In this document: piece after piece, positions 32,802 to 42,324 of the stretch
How positions within the stretch are numbered: position 1 is the stretch's first letter
How the letters are laid out: every line of letters begins with the position of its first letter
Source of the DNA: CAVPGP01 sp963704025
GTDB lineage: Bacteria; Actinomycetota; Thermoleophilia; Gaiellales; Gaiellaceae
Length of the DNA: 64,000 nucleotides
Assembly: GCA_963704025.1 (NCBI GenBank)
Contig: CAVPGP010000005.1
Coordinates: 62,001 to 126,000 of the forward strand
Reading direction: 5' to 3'
Translations under genes and position numbers: made by a program
Notes under the pieces: model-generated
Databases searched by the model: none
What the model was told of the DNA's origin: nothing
What the model saw: only the letters and a program-made list of their open reading frames with translations

Positions 32802-34043
32802 CTAGCCGAGTGGTTGGATGAGCCGTCTCGCGATCGACGCCCAGCTCCAGTGCGTCACGACCGCCTCGCGGGCCGCCAGGCCGAGCGCGTGCCGCTGATC
32901 CGGCGGCAACGCGAGCAGCGCGCGAAGCTTCGCCTGGAGATCGACCGCGTCCCCGCGCGCGAACGAAGCGAGCTCGCGGCGCTCCTCCGGGTACTCGGCC
33001 GCGATCCCGGCGGCCACCTCGGCGAGGCCCGAGTGCCGGGCGACGAGCGGCGGCGAGCCGGCGGCGGCGGCCTCGGCCGCGACCATCCCGAACGCCTCCG
33101 GGAAGATCGAGGGAACGACCGTGACGTCCGCGAGCGGCAGCAGATGCCGCAGGTGCCGGTGCTCGAGCGGGCCGGTGAAGAGCGTGCGTGGCCGGCGCGA
33201 GCGCCTCGAGCTCGCGCCGCTGAGGCCCGAAGCCGACGATCACCGCACGGGCGTCGAGCCCGTGCAATGCCTCGAGCAGGAGCTGCACGCCCTTCTGCGG
33301 GATCAGCTTGCCGAAGTAGACGACGGTCGGCTCGCCGCCGGCGAGGAACTCCGCGAAGCGTGCCGCGTTGCCGTCGTCCGGCTTGCGCTCGTCGCCGCCG
33401 TTCGGCGGGTCGCGGCGGCTCTCCTCGACGAGGGCCTGCAGCGCCGCCTCGCGCGGCTCCGGCACGAACCGGTCGACGTCGACGCCCGGCGGCACCTCGT
33501 GCACCCGCTCGACCTGGCCGACGACGTCCTCCAGCACCTCGCGGATGTGCTGCGAGCCGACGTAGACCGCGGCCGCCGACGCGAGCGACTCGCGCCCCCA
33601 GGCCGAGAGATCCTCGTTGCCGCGCATCGAGTACTCGAGCTCCGACCCGTGGGCCTTGACGCGGAAGGGCAGCCCGGAGGCCGCGCCGACGGGGCCGCCG
33701 AGCAGGACGTGGTTCGTGAAGAGAAGGTCGGCCGGCGCGAGCTCACGTCAGCGCGGCGGCGTTCGCCTCGACGTAGCGCCTGGCGCTCCTCATGCGTGAA
33801 GTCCTGCAGCAGCCGCGCCTCGAGCCCCTCGTAGCGGTCGAGGACGAACATCGGCAGCAGCCCGCCCGGCAGCTCGGGCCGGACGACGCGCGCGCCGCCG
33901 AGGTCGAACTGCTCGGGGTGGCGCTCCTGGCAGACGATCGTCACGTCGTGCCCCGCACGGCTCCATTCTCGTGCCAGGGCGCGGGTGTAGACGTTCGAGC
34001 CCGTCCCTCCAAGGAGGTACCCGTGCCACAGCAGGATCCTCAA
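32802..34043 (-). CDS. Glycosyltransferase family 4 type, three frameshifts
   Basis: This is a GT4-like glycosyltransferase of about 413 residues when its frames are joined. The N-terminus (TTG start) reads LRILLWHGYLLGGTGSNVYT. The middle has ADLLFTNHVLLGGPVG and YVGSQHIREVLEDVV, then PPGVDVDRF and PTVVYFGKLIPQKGVQLLLE. The C-terminus has DVTVVPSIFPEAFGMVAAEA, the E-x7-E donor-binding motif of the family. Breaks occur near 33777, 33751 and 33219. Each is repaired by removing one base (after HEERQA, before LRELAPADL, before RTLFTGPL). Three identical-type insertions suggest sequence errors or a decaying gene. Acceptor unknown. Confidence 0.75.
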
Positions 34044-34101
34044 GCTCTGCGCTCCTCCACCGATAGGGACACCGATACCCGGCCGAAGCCTAGGAGTCTG
34101 C

Positions 34102-34764
34102 ATGAAGCTCGTTCGCACCGTCCTGATCCTGCTCGTCCTCGCCTTCTGCGGCGCCACGGTCGCCTTCGCGCTTCCCACCGCGGCGAAGGACGGCGGCGGC
34201 ACGACGTCCACCGCAACGACCTCCGACGACGCCGACGTGCTCGACGATGCCGATTCGCCGGACGATGGCGCCCCGCTGGACGACGGTGACATCTCCATCG
34301 ACGAGGACGTCGACGAGGCGCCCAGCTACGACGTCGACGACGACGGCAACGAGCACGTCACCGGGCACGAGGCCGACGACGAGATCCAGACCGAGGCCGG
34401 CGACGACGTGATCGACGCGGGCGACGGAGACGACACGGTCGCTGCAGGCGAAGGAGACGACGACATCCACGGCGGCCCGGGAGACGACGTGCTCGCGGGC
34501 CAGGCGGGCGACGACTCGCTCGCGGGCGAGGCGGGGAACGACCGGCTCTCCGGCGGCCCCGGCGCCGACGACGAGAACGGCGGGCCCGGCAACGACTCGC
34601 TTGTCGGCGGGCCGGGCGTCGATCGCCTCGCCGGCGGCGCGGGCAACGACTCGATCGACGCGCGCGACGGGAAGCGGGACGTCGTCGCCTGCGGCGCAGG
34701 ACGGGACACGGTCCGTGCGGACAAGCGCGACAAGCTCTCGGGCTGCGAGAAGATCCGCCGCTAA
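34102..34764 (+). CDS. Secreted RTX-type calcium-binding repeat protein
   Basis: This is a 220-residue acidic exported protein. A signal peptide (VRTVLILLVLAFCGATVAFA) is followed by a Thr/Asp-rich stretch of about 70 residues. At least nine glycine/aspartate nonapeptides of the pattern GGxGxDxLx follow (for example GGPGDDVLAGQAGDDSLAGE). They predict a calcium-loaded parallel beta-roll. The end has a cysteine pair region (VVACGAGRDTV, SGCEKIRR) often seen in actinobacterial RTX-like proteins. No enzymatic domain is present. Role unknown, perhaps surface or matrix related. Confidence 0.85.
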   Translation: MKLVRTVLILLVLAFCGATVAFALPTAAKDGGGTTSTATTSDDADVLDDADSPDDGAPLDDGDISIDEDVDEAPSYDVDDDGNEHVTGHEADDEIQTEAGDDVIDAGDGDDTVAAGEGDDDIHGGPGDDVLAGQAGDDSLAGEAGNDRLSGGPGADDENGGPGNDSLVGGPGVDRLAGGAGNDSIDARDGKRDVVACGAGRDTVRADKRDKLSGCEKIRR

Positions 34765-34794
34765 CTGCGCCGCTTCAATTCATCGGGCTGACGT

Positions 34795-34827
34795 CTCTGG
34801 CGCCTTGTCAGGCGTTCGGCGCCGGAG
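34795..34827. terminator. Hairpin between convergent RTX and rex genes
   Basis: A 10-bp stem (CTCTGGCGCC with GGCGCCGGAG, one G-T wobble) encloses a 13-base loop. It lies 30 bases after the RTX-gene stop and about 100 bases after the convergent rex gene, so it may end transcription from both sides. There is no T-run. Confidence 0.55.
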
Positions 34828-34931
34828 GGCACAGTGCAGACACACGGGCCCGTAGAGCGGCGGGCGGCTGACGGGGCGAGGCGGCGGCGGAGCCGAGCTC
34901 CGCCCGGTGTAGCCGCAGCCGGCCAGGGGCG

Positions 34932-35552
34932 TCAGGTCAAATGGAAGTAGAGAGCGTGGAGCAGCTCGACCGCGGGGTTCGAGGTGTGCACGGTCACGTC
35001 ACCGGGGACGTCGAGGAGCGCCTCGGAGTAGTTGAAGATGATCCGCACGCCCGCCTGGACGAGGTCGTCGGCCGCCTGCTGCGCCCCGCCGGCCGGGACG
35101 GCGAGAACGCCGACGACGATGTTCTGCTCGCGCACGATCTCGCCCAGCCGGTTGTAGTCCACGACAGGATTTCCCTCGATCTGGCGGCCGAGCTTCTCGG
35201 GATCGGTGTCGAAGATCGCCGCGATGTTGATCCCGTGCTCCGCGAAGATCGGTGAGCTGGCGATCGCCTCGCCCAGCCGGCCTGCGCCGACGAGCGCAAT
35301 GTTGTGCTGGCCCTGCGTTCGCAGGATCTTCCGGATCTCTGCCAGCAGCGAGTCGATGTTGTAGCCGACGCCTCGCTTGCCGAACTTGCCGAAGGCCGAG
35401 AGGTCACGGCGGATCTGGGTGGCGTTGATGTTCGTGTAGTCCGCGATCTCCTGGGACGAGATCCGGTCCTTGCCCATCTTCTTCGCCTGCGTCAGCACCT
35501 GCAGGTAGCGGCTGAGGCGGGCAGCGACGCCCACGGTGAGACGATCCGCCAT
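34932..35552 (-). CDS. rex: Redox-sensing transcriptional repressor Rex
   Basis: This is a 206-residue NADH-sensing repressor. The N-terminal winged helix reads SSQEIADYTNINATQIRRDL then SAFGKFGKRGVGYNI. The Rossmann domain has ALVGAGRLGEAIASS, AAIFDTDPEKLGRQIEG and the C-terminal helix AVELLHALYFHLT that swaps between subunits. Rex senses NADH/NAD+ and represses respiratory and fermentative genes. It sits downstream of a glutaredoxin-like gene and gdhA on the same strand, 85 bases away. No Rex operator was recognised upstream. Confidence 0.96.
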   Translation of the reverse strand: MADRLTVGVAARLSRYLQVLTQAKKMGKDRISSQEIADYTNINATQIRRDLSAFGKFGKRGVGYNIDSLLAEIRKILRTQGQHNIALVGAGRLGEAIASSPIFAEHGINIAAIFDTDPEKLGRQIEGNPVVDYNRLGEIVREQNIVVGVLAVPAGGAQQAADDLVQAGVRIIFNYSEALLDVPGDVTVHTSNPAVELLHALYFHLT

Positions 35553-35637
35553 GTCCCTCCTTCTCCACGAGTTCGTAACAGTCGCGAGGCATTCTGCCTA
35601 ACCGCATCAACGCAGAGCCGAAGAACGCACAAACCTC

Positions 35638-35889
35638 TTACCCGCGGGCGAGTTTGTGACGGAAGCCGGCCTCGTCGAGGTAGAAGACGAAGGCGCGCAC
35701 GCCGTCGATCTCGACCACGGGGAGCCATTCGCGGTAGGCCGCCTCGAGCGCCGGCACGCCGCCGATGTCGACCTCCTCCAGCTCGAACCCCAGCTCGTCG
35801 CGCAGGCCGAGCAGCTGCACCCGTGCGCGCTCGCAGAGGTGACAGCCCTCGGCCTTGAAGAGCGTGACCCGCTTAGGGGTAAAGGCCAC
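35638..35889 (-). CDS. Glutaredoxin-like (DUF836) protein
   Basis: This is an 83-residue thioredoxin-fold protein with the active-site motif CHLC near residue 16 (VTLFKAEGCHLCERARVQLL). The cis-proline strand is WLPVVEIDGVRAFVFYLDEA. The small glutaredoxin-like proteins of this class are often encoded next to Rex in actinobacteria. It starts 17 bases inside the end of gdhA and is followed by rex, suggesting a redox-linked transcription unit. Confidence 0.88.
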   Translation of the reverse strand: MAFTPKRVTLFKAEGCHLCERARVQLLGLRDELGFELEEVDIGGVPALEAAYREWLPVVEIDGVRAFVFYLDEAGFRHKLARG

Positions 35890-37144
35890 GCGTGGTGGTC
35901 GCCTCGGCGACGCGCTCGACGGCGACGCCGTAGGCCGCGAGCCGCATCGAGAGGTCGCGCTCCTGCTTCGTCGCCCACGTCTCGTCGAACGCGCGCGTGA
36001 CGATGTCGTTCAGGCGCTGGTTGACCTCGTCTTCCTTCCAGAAGTACTCCTGCAGGCCCTGCACCCACTCGAAGTACGAGACGACGACCCCGCCCGCGTT
36101 CGCGAGCACGTCGGGCAGGATCATCACGCCGTTCGACTCGAGGATCTCGTCTGCCTCCGGGGTCGTCGGGCCGTTCGCGCCCTCGAGGACGATCTTGGCC
36201 TTCACCTGGTCGGCGTTCGCCGGCGTGATCACCTGCTCGAGCGCGCAGGGCGCGAGAATGTCGCAGTCGAGGACGATCAGCTCCTCGTTCGTGATCGGCT
36301 CCGCGTTCTTCAGCCCCTGCAGCGACGCGCGCTCCGCCTTGTGCTGCAGCGCTGCGGCGATGTCGATCCCGTTCGGGTTGTGGAAGGCGCCGCGCGAGTC
36401 GGAGATCGCGACCACCGTGGCGCCGAGCTCGGCGAGGAGCCTCGCCAGGTGCGAGCCCACGTTGCCGAAGCCCTGCACCGCCACGCGCTGGCCGGCGAGC
36501 TCCCAGCCGAGCCTCTCGAGCGCGGACTGGAGCGTGTACAGCGCGCCTCGCGCCGTCGCCTCCTCGCGCCCGAGCGAGCCGCCGATCGTCAGCGGCTTGC
36601 CCGTGACGACGCCGAGCACCGAATGCCCCTTGTTCATCGAGTAGGTGTCGAAGATCCAGGCCATGGTCGCGGCGTTCGTGCCGACGTCCGGGGCCGGGAT
36701 GTCCTTCTCCGGTCCGATCTCGTTGATGATCTCGCTCGTGAAGCGGCGGGTCATCCGCTCGAGCTCGCCGCGCGACATCCGCTTCGGGTCGCACACGACC
36801 CCGCCCTTGGCGCCGCCGAACGGAAGGCCCATCAGCGCGCACTTCCACGTCATCCACATGGCGAGCGACTTGACCTCGTCGAGGGTGACGTCCGGGTGGT
36901 AGCGAATGCCGCCCTTCGACGGGCCGCGCGCGATGTTGTGCTGGACCCGGAAGCCCTGGAACGCGCGCACGCTGCCGTCGTCCATCGAGGTCGGAATCGA
37001 GACGGAGACAGACTTCTTGCACTCCTGCAGGACGTTGACCAGCCGGTCGTCGATGTCGAACGCAGCCGCGACCTTGTGCAGCTGCTTCTGCGCGATCTCG
37101 TACGGGTTCTCCTTGAGGTGCGATTCGGGCGCGACGACTGCCAC
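35873..37144 (-). CDS. gdhA: Glutamate dehydrogenase
   Basis: This is a 423-residue Glu/Leu/Phe/Val dehydrogenase that interconverts glutamate and 2-oxoglutarate plus ammonia. The substrate site reads GGIRYHPDVTLDEVKSLAMW and PFGGAKGGVVCDPK with the catalytic lysine. The cofactor domain has VAVQGFGNVGSHLARLLAEL, and the segment VLEGANGPTTPEADEIL is conserved. The start is a GTG after AAAGGAG at 5-base spacing. The frame appears fused to the upstream protease only because of a frameshift there; the two are separate proteins. Confidence 0.95.
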   Translation of the reverse strand: MAVVAPESHLKENPYEIAQKQLHKVAAAFDIDDRLVNVLQECKKSVSVSIPTSMDDGSVRAFQGFRVQHNIARGPSKGGIRYHPDVTLDEVKSLAMWMTWKCALMGLPFGGAKGGVVCDPKRMSRGELERMTRRFTSEIINEIGPEKDIPAPDVGTNAATMAWIFDTYSMNKGHSVLGVVTGKPLTIGGSLGREEATARGALYTLQSALERLGWELAGQRVAVQGFGNVGSHLARLLAELGATVVAISDSRGAFHNPNGIDIAAALQHKAERASLQGLKNAEPITNEELIVLDCDILAPCALEQVITPANADQVKAKIVLEGANGPTTPEADEILESNGVMILPDVLANAGGVVVSYFEWVQGLQEYFWKEDEVNQRLNDIVTRAFDETWATKQERDLSMRLAAYGVAVERVAEATTTRGLYP

Positions 37145-37176
37145 GGAGACTCCTTTGTCGTAGGCCGCGCGCGACT

Positions 37177-39736
37177 TTACTCGATGACGAAGCGCAGAGC
37201 GGAGCGGCTGGGCGCTCCGGCCGTGAAGGGAAAGGCGTCGACCCGGAGCCGGTAGGTGCCGGGCGAGAGCTTCTTCCCGATCGGGTCGCGTCCTGTCAGA
37301 CCGATGTCGTACCGGCCGGGGAGCAGATCGCGCAGGCGGGCCAGGAGACCGAGGTCCTCGCCGGCGGGCCCGAAGAGGCGGACGTCGAGCCGGGCAACGG
37401 GCACGATCGCCACGTGCTTCCCCTGCTCGACGACGGCGCCCGCCCGGAGGCTGAGCACCGGCAGCGCGGAGTCGTTCGGCGCGAACGACCGGTCGGAGAG
37501 CCGGATCCCGGCGAGCAGGGAGCCGCGGTAGGGCCGGAAGTCGATCGCCCACGGGACGCGGATCTGCTGGGCGCCGTCCGGGCCGATCGACGAGCACCCC
37601 GGAGACGAGCTCCGCCGTCGGCCGCGCCGCGAGCCGCGCCGTCACGCGGACCGTGCGGCTCCGTCCTTGCCGGAGGAGGAAGCGAGCGGGCTCGATCGCG
37701 AAGGAGAGCACCTCGGACTCGCCGCCCTCGGGCCGGGCAACGACCCGGATGTGGAGGCGGCGGGTCGAGACGTTCTTGACGGTCACGTAGCGCGTCGCGC
37801 TCCACGTCTTCTGGCCTATCTTCCCGCCCGCCGCGCCGAAGCCGAGCGACGCGGGCTCGGCGGCCACCTCCGCGGACGCCGCGGCGCCGACGTCGACCTG
37901 GCCGACGCCCTGGCCCGTGATCGCCTGACCCTCGAGCCGCCGGCCCGTTCCGACGAGCAGCCCCTTCAGCTCATCTGCGGTCAGTGCCGGTCGGGCCTGA
38001 GCGAGGAGCGCGGCGGCGCCCGCCACGACGGCCGCCGACGCGCTCGAGCCGTTGACCGTGACGAAGCGCGGCGAGCCGTCCGCGGTCGAGCCCGGCTCGG
38101 CAGTCGCCAGTGCGACTCCGGGCGCCACGAGCTCGGGCTTCACGCGCCCGTCGAACGCCAGCCCGTGCGACGAGAAGCCCGCGACCCGGCCCGAGCCCGC
38201 GTTCTGCTGTCGATGGAGCCGTCCGATCGAGACCGAGACGTCCGCACCGAGCCGCTTCGCCGCGACGAGGGCGAGCGCCGACTCTGCCGGCACGGAGACG
38301 ACCGGGACCTGGACGTCCTCGTCGAGGCCGAGGGCGCCGGCCGGGAGATCGCGGCCGTAGAGGACGACCGCGGCGGCGCCCGCGTGGGCGGCCGCCTTGG
38401 CGACGGCCGCGGGATCGTCGCCCGCCGGCGCGACGGCGGCCTTGCCGGCCACGAGGCTGAAGCCCCGCCGGTCGAAGAAGCGCAAGATGGCGGCGCCGCT
38501 TGCGTGCGGCGACGCGATGCCGAGCGTGCGCGTCGTCGATCCCCCGACGCCGTTCAGCAGCGGCGCGATCCGGTCGTACTGAACCTGGAGCCCGCGCCGG
38601 AGCACGACCCGCAGGCCCTGCTCGGTGCGCCGCCCGTCGGAGGAGCCGACGGTGACCGCCGCCGGCGCGCCGCCCGGGCCCGCAATGCTGCCGAAGCCGG
38701 GACCCGCGTCGCCGTCGTTCCCGGCGGGCGCGACGACGACGGTGTCGAGCGCGAGCACTCCGGCCACTGCCCGGGCCTCCGGACTGTCGGGGAAGGCTGC
38801 GAAGGGCTCCGCGAGAGGAATCAGCGCCACACGGGCCGCGTCGTGGGCGTCGCCGTCCTCGTTCGGGTCGACCGCACGCTCGAGTCCGGCGAGCAGCTGG
38901 TCTGTCCGGGAGTAGACGGCGTGCCGACCCAACGCGTCGGGCTGCCACCCCGCGACGCGGATCGGCAGCACGGTGGCGCCGCTCGCGACGCCGGCGAGTC
39001 CTGCTGGACCGCCCGCGCCGACGAGCAGGCCGGCCATCTCCGTCCCGTGCGTCTCGAGCTGCGAGGGGTCGTCCGGGCTCGCCTGCGGAATGGCCGCGTC
39101 GTTCGGACCGACGATGTCGTAGCCGTCCTGCACACGTCCACGCAGATACTCGTGCGCGTGGTCGACGCCGGTGTCGAGGAGCGCGATCGTGACCCCGCGG
39201 CCGTCGTAGCCCGGCAGCTCGACACCGGTCCGCGCCGGCCGGTACGAGCGCGCGCGCAGGACGCTCTCGGAGAGCGAGGCCGGGTACGCGACGCGAACCG
39301 GGTAGACGCCCGCCACGTCGGGCGAGCGCTCGATCATCGCCACCGCTCGCGGGTCGAGCGCCGCGGAGAAGCCGTTGATCACCCGTGCGTAGCTGTACTC
39401 GGGGTGAACGAAGACACCGAGGGTCGAGAGGGAGGCGATCAGCTGCGACTGCGCGGCGAAGGCCCCCGAGGTCCAGGCGCGTTCCTGCACCTCCGTGGCG
39501 GTGCCTCCCGCCTGTGCCACACGTTGCGCGAGCGACGGATGGTCGAGCACGACGATCACGCGCTGACCGGTCGACGTCTGAGGCCGTTCCGTACCGACGA
39601 GCCCGCGCCAGCTGACGGCGGTGGGCGCGGTCACGCTCGTGGTGCTCCCGCCGCCGGCGACCACGACGGACGCCGCGACGATCGCGCCCAGCGCGATCAG
39701 GCCGACGAGTCGGTCACGGCGACGCGGCGTACGCAT
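37177..39736 (-). CDS. Subtilisin-like (S8) serine protease with PA-type insert (one frameshift)
   Basis: This is an exported protease of about 850 residues. A signal anchor (LVGLIALGAIVAASVVVAGG) and an I9-like propeptide (VIVVLDHPSLAQRVA) come first. The catalytic Asp (ALLDTGVDHAHEYL), His (ETHGTEMAGLLVG) and Ser (VNGSSASAAVVAGAAALLAQ) follow. The usual GTSMA around the serine reads GSSAS. A PA-type insert lies between His and Ser (VLYGRDLPAGALGLDEDVQV). A C-terminal beta-domain follows. Near 37600 one extra base shifts the frame: SGVL continues as SIGPDGAQQIRVPWAIDFRP only in another frame, which ends at 37177. The ATG start overlaps tsaD by 23 bases. Confidence 0.82.
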
Positions 39737-40679
39737 CAAGCGCAAGGTACCCGGGAACCGGGACGGCCTCCGCATATCTGGCCGCCGAAGCGATCATCGC
39801 CGCATTGTCGGTGCAGAGCTCGAGCGGCGCCAGGGCCGCGTCGGCGAGCGACGCCCGCAGCTCCGAGTTGGCCGCCACGCCGCCGACGACGGCGATCCGC
39901 TCGTGCCCGGTCGCCTCGGCAGCGCCGCGCGTCCGCTCGACGAGCGCGCGGACGATCGCACGCTGGTAGCTCGCCGCCAGGTCGGCCCGGCGCGCGGCCG
40001 CAGCGTCGCCGAGGTCGCGCACCGTGTAGAGAAGCGCGGTCTTGACCCCGGAGAAGGAGAAGTCGTGTCCGGGCATGCGCGCGACCGGGAACGCGAAGGC
40101 ATCCGAGTCGCCCTCGCGCGCCAGGAGGTCGATCTCGCGCCCACCCGGATAGCCGAGACCGAGCATCCGCGCCCCCTTGTCGAACGCCTCGCCGGCGGCG
40201 TCGTCCACGGTCCGGCCAAGCACCGTGAAGCCGGAGCGGTCGCGCACGTCGAGCAGCAGCGTGTGGCCGCCGCTCGCCAGCAGGCAGAGGAACGGCGGCT
40301 TCAAGTCGAGCGGCTGAAGGTAGAGCGAGGCGACATGCCCGCGCAGGTGGTCGACGGGGACGAGCGGCAGGCCGCGCCCCCAGGCGAGCGCCTTCGCCGC
40401 CTGGAGCCCGACGAGCAACGCGCCGATCAGGCCCGGCCCCTGGGTGACTGCGACGCGGTCGACGTCGTCGAGGGTCGCCCCCGCCTCGGCAAGTGCCTCC
40501 CGGATGACGGGGCTCACGAGCTCGAGATGGCGGCGAGACGCGATCTCGGGGACGACACCGCCGAAGCGGGCATGCAGGTCCGCCTGCGAGGCGACGACGT
40601 TGGCCAGGATGCGCCCGTCCCCGTCGACGAGCGCGGCCGCGGTCTCGTCACAGCTGGTCTCGAGCGCCAGAATCGACAC
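39714..40679 (-). CDS. tsaD: tRNA N6-adenosine threonylcarbamoyltransferase TsaD
   Basis: This is a 321-residue ASKHA-fold enzyme that transfers the threonylcarbamoyl group to A37 of ANN-decoding tRNAs. Motifs are LALETSCDETAAALVDGDGR, VVPEIASRRHLELV, TQGPGLIGALLVGLQAAKAL, the MLGLGYPGGREID loop, FSFSGVKTALLYTV and VGGVAANSELR. It overlaps rimI by 32 bases and belongs to the tsaE-tsaB-rimI-tsaD operon. All catalytic parts are present. Confidence 0.96.
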   Translation of the reverse strand: MSILALETSCDETAAALVDGDGRILANVVASQADLHARFGGVVPEIASRRHLELVSPVIREALAEAGATLDDVDRVAVTQGPGLIGALLVGLQAAKALAWGRGLPLVPVDHLRGHVASLYLQPLDLKPPFLCLLASGGHTLLLDVRDRSGFTVLGRTVDDAAGEAFDKGARMLGLGYPGGREIDLLAREGDSDAFAFPVARMPGHDFSFSGVKTALLYTVRDLGDAAAARRADLAASYQRAIVRALVERTRGAAEATGHERIAVVGGVAANSELRASLADAALAPLELCTDNAAMIASAARYAEAVPVPGYLALDAYAASP

Positions 40680-41124
40680 GCGCCGGGACCGGGTCCTTCC
40701 ACATGATCAGGGCGTCTTCGCGATTGTCGGTGTAGTAGCCGCGACGGATCCCGCGCGCCTCGAAGCCGAGCCGCTCGTAGAGCCGGATCGCCCCGGCGTT
40801 CGAGACCCGCACCTCGAGCGTGTAGCCGCGCCGCTCGTCCTCGACGGTGCGCTCGAAGAGCCGCCCGAGCAGGAGCGAGGCGATCCCCCGCCTGCGGTAG
40901 TCGGGATCGACGGCGACGTTCATCACGTGCCAGGCGTCGACGTACCGCGAGATGATCAGGTAGCCGACGAGGCGGTCGTCGTCGACCGCGCCGATGCAGA
41001 GCGAGGACGGCTTGGCCAGCTCGCTCGCGAACATGGAGCGCGACCAAGGCGTCGGGTACGAGCGGCGCTCGATCTCCTCGATCGCGTCCAGGTCGCGAAG
41101 CTGGAGCGGCTTGATCTCGATCAC
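40648..41124 (-). CDS. rimI: Ribosomal-protein S18-alanine N-acetyltransferase RimI
   Basis: This is a 158-residue GNAT enzyme. The acetyl-CoA loop is VDPDYRRRGIASLLLGRLFE, preceded by WHVMNVA and followed by LEVRVSNAGAIRLYERLGFE and GIRRGYYTDNREDALIMWKD, the typical RimI ending. It acetylates the N-terminal alanine of ribosomal protein S18 in characterised bacteria. It sits between tsaB and tsaD with overlaps on both sides, the standard actinobacterial arrangement. Confidence 0.93.
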   Translation of the reverse strand: MIEIKPLQLRDLDAIEEIERRSYPTPWSRSMFASELAKPSSLCIGAVDDDRLVGYLIISRYVDAWHVMNVAVDPDYRRRGIASLLLGRLFERTVEDERRGYTLEVRVSNAGAIRLYERLGFEARGIRRGYYTDNREDALIMWKDPVPARVDSGARDQL

Positions 41125-41708
41125 GGACGCCGCTCCCTTGCATCGGGGGCGCGGAGGTAGAGGGGCTCAATCGCGTCCACGGGCCCGAACTCGCGCGCTA
41201 GCTGCGCGTGGAAGCGTGCGCGGGGGACGTGGCGCTCGTCGTCGTCCGGCGGGATCACGGCGCCTGTGAACCGGTCGCGATAGCGAACCGCGCCGCTGCC
41301 GACGAGCGTCTTCCCGAGCGCGTCGAGCTGCTCCGGATGGATCGCGCGCGGCTCCCCGTCGACGAGCGTGAAGACCTCCCCGCGCCCTCCGTCGAGCACG
41401 GGCACGGCACCCGGTGCTGCCGCCGCGAGCGCGGCCAGCGTGGAAACGCCCGCGCCGCGAACCTCAAGTGCGATCGCGAGGCCGCGTGCCGTCGCGAGCC
41501 CCATCCGCAGCCCGGTGAAGCTTCCCGGGCCGGTGCCCACGACGAGCCCGTCGACGTCGGACGGCGAAAGGCCCGCGTCCGTCAGCAGCGCGTGTGCGTC
41601 CGCCAGCACGGCGCGCGCGCTCGACTGCCGTTCGCCAAGAACGTCGCCGTCCCGCAGCAGTGCGCTCGTCGCCACCTTCGTGGCGGTGTCGAAGGCGAGG
41701 ATCAGCAC
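41121..41708 (-). CDS. tsaB: tRNA threonylcarbamoyladenosine complex protein TsaB
   Basis: This is a 195-residue ASKHA-fold partner of TsaD. The start MLILAFDTATKVATSALL, the segment VDGLVVGTGPGSFTGLRMGL and ARGLAIALEV are typical. It dimerises with TsaD and TsaE and is not catalytic by itself. The coding region overlaps tsaE by 7 bases and rimI by 4 bases. Confidence 0.93.
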   Translation of the reverse strand: MLILAFDTATKVATSALLRDGDVLGERQSSARAVLADAHALLTDAGLSPSDVDGLVVGTGPGSFTGLRMGLATARGLAIALEVRGAGVSTLAALAAAAPGAVPVLDGGRGEVFTLVDGEPRAIHPEQLDALGKTLVGSGAVRYRDRFTGAVIPPDDDERHVPRARFHAQLAREFGPVDAIEPLYLRAPDARERRP

Positions 41709-42118
41709 CGCTCGATCGTGATCGTCCGTCGGTCGATCGCACTATGCCGCAACGTCACCTGCGCAGCCGGCTCCGGCAGCCAGCCCTCGCCGGCCTCCGG
41801 CCATTCGACGAAGACGATCGCGTCGTCGAAGTAGGGCTCGAGATCCCCCCACTCCTCCGCCGCGACGCCGACGAAGCGGTAGAGGTCGAGGTGCGAGATG
41901 TTCCCCGCACCGCCCTCGTAGCGGTGACCGATCGTGAAGGTCGGGCTCGTCACCGGGCTCGTGACGCCGAGCGCACGGCAGGCGCCGCGGACGAAGGTCG
42001 TCTTCCCGGAGCCGAGCTCGCCGGAGACCGTGACGACGTCCCCGCGCGAGAGCCCGCCGGCCAGCTCCGCCGCGGCTGCCTCGGTCTCCTCGGGCGACAA
42101 CGTCACGATCTCCGGCAT
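41702..42118 (-). CDS. tsaE: tRNA threonylcarbamoyladenosine biosynthesis ATPase TsaE
   Basis: This is a 138-residue P-loop ATPase. Walker A is GELGSGKTTFVRGACRAL. The switch region TSPTFTIGHRYEGG and the Walker B-like strand HLDLYRF are followed by FVEWPEAGEGWLPE, all diagnostic for TsaE. It is the first gene of the t6A operon. Its promoter should lie in the 206-bp gap shared with the divergent deaminase-like gene. Confidence 0.94.
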   Translation of the reverse strand: MPEIVTLSPEETEAAAAELAGGLSRGDVVTVSGELGSGKTTFVRGACRALGVTSPVTSPTFTIGHRYEGGAGNISHLDLYRFVGVAAEEWGDLEPYFDDAIVFVEWPEAGEGWLPEPAAQVTLRHSAIDRRTITIERC

Positions 42119-42324
42119 GGCCGAAACCGTAGTCCGTCAGCCGCCCCCGAGCGCCGGATCCGACCAGTCGAACTTGTTGCCGAATCGTCACAGACACGTT
42201 CGGGCGGAGTGGCTACCCTCGTCAACCCCGTGGGTGGGTGGGGGTTTGGGACGGCTCGTCGCGCGCGTGCGCGCGCGACCCCGGCGCGGCGATCGCGCCT
42301 CGTCGAGGCGGCTAGACTCGGTCG

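Noticed and set aside
33303..33770. Serine/arginine-rich C-terminal domain of the glycosyltransferase
   Set aside because: It is the out-of-frame continuation after the first one-base insertion. The real protein sequence resumes in the neighbouring frames.
35873..39775. A single 1300-residue protein joining a subtilase and glutamate dehydrogenase
   Set aside because: The join exists only because a one-base insertion near 37600 moves the protease into the gdhA frame. gdhA has its own ribosome site and GTG start at 37144, and the true protease C-terminus continues in another frame.
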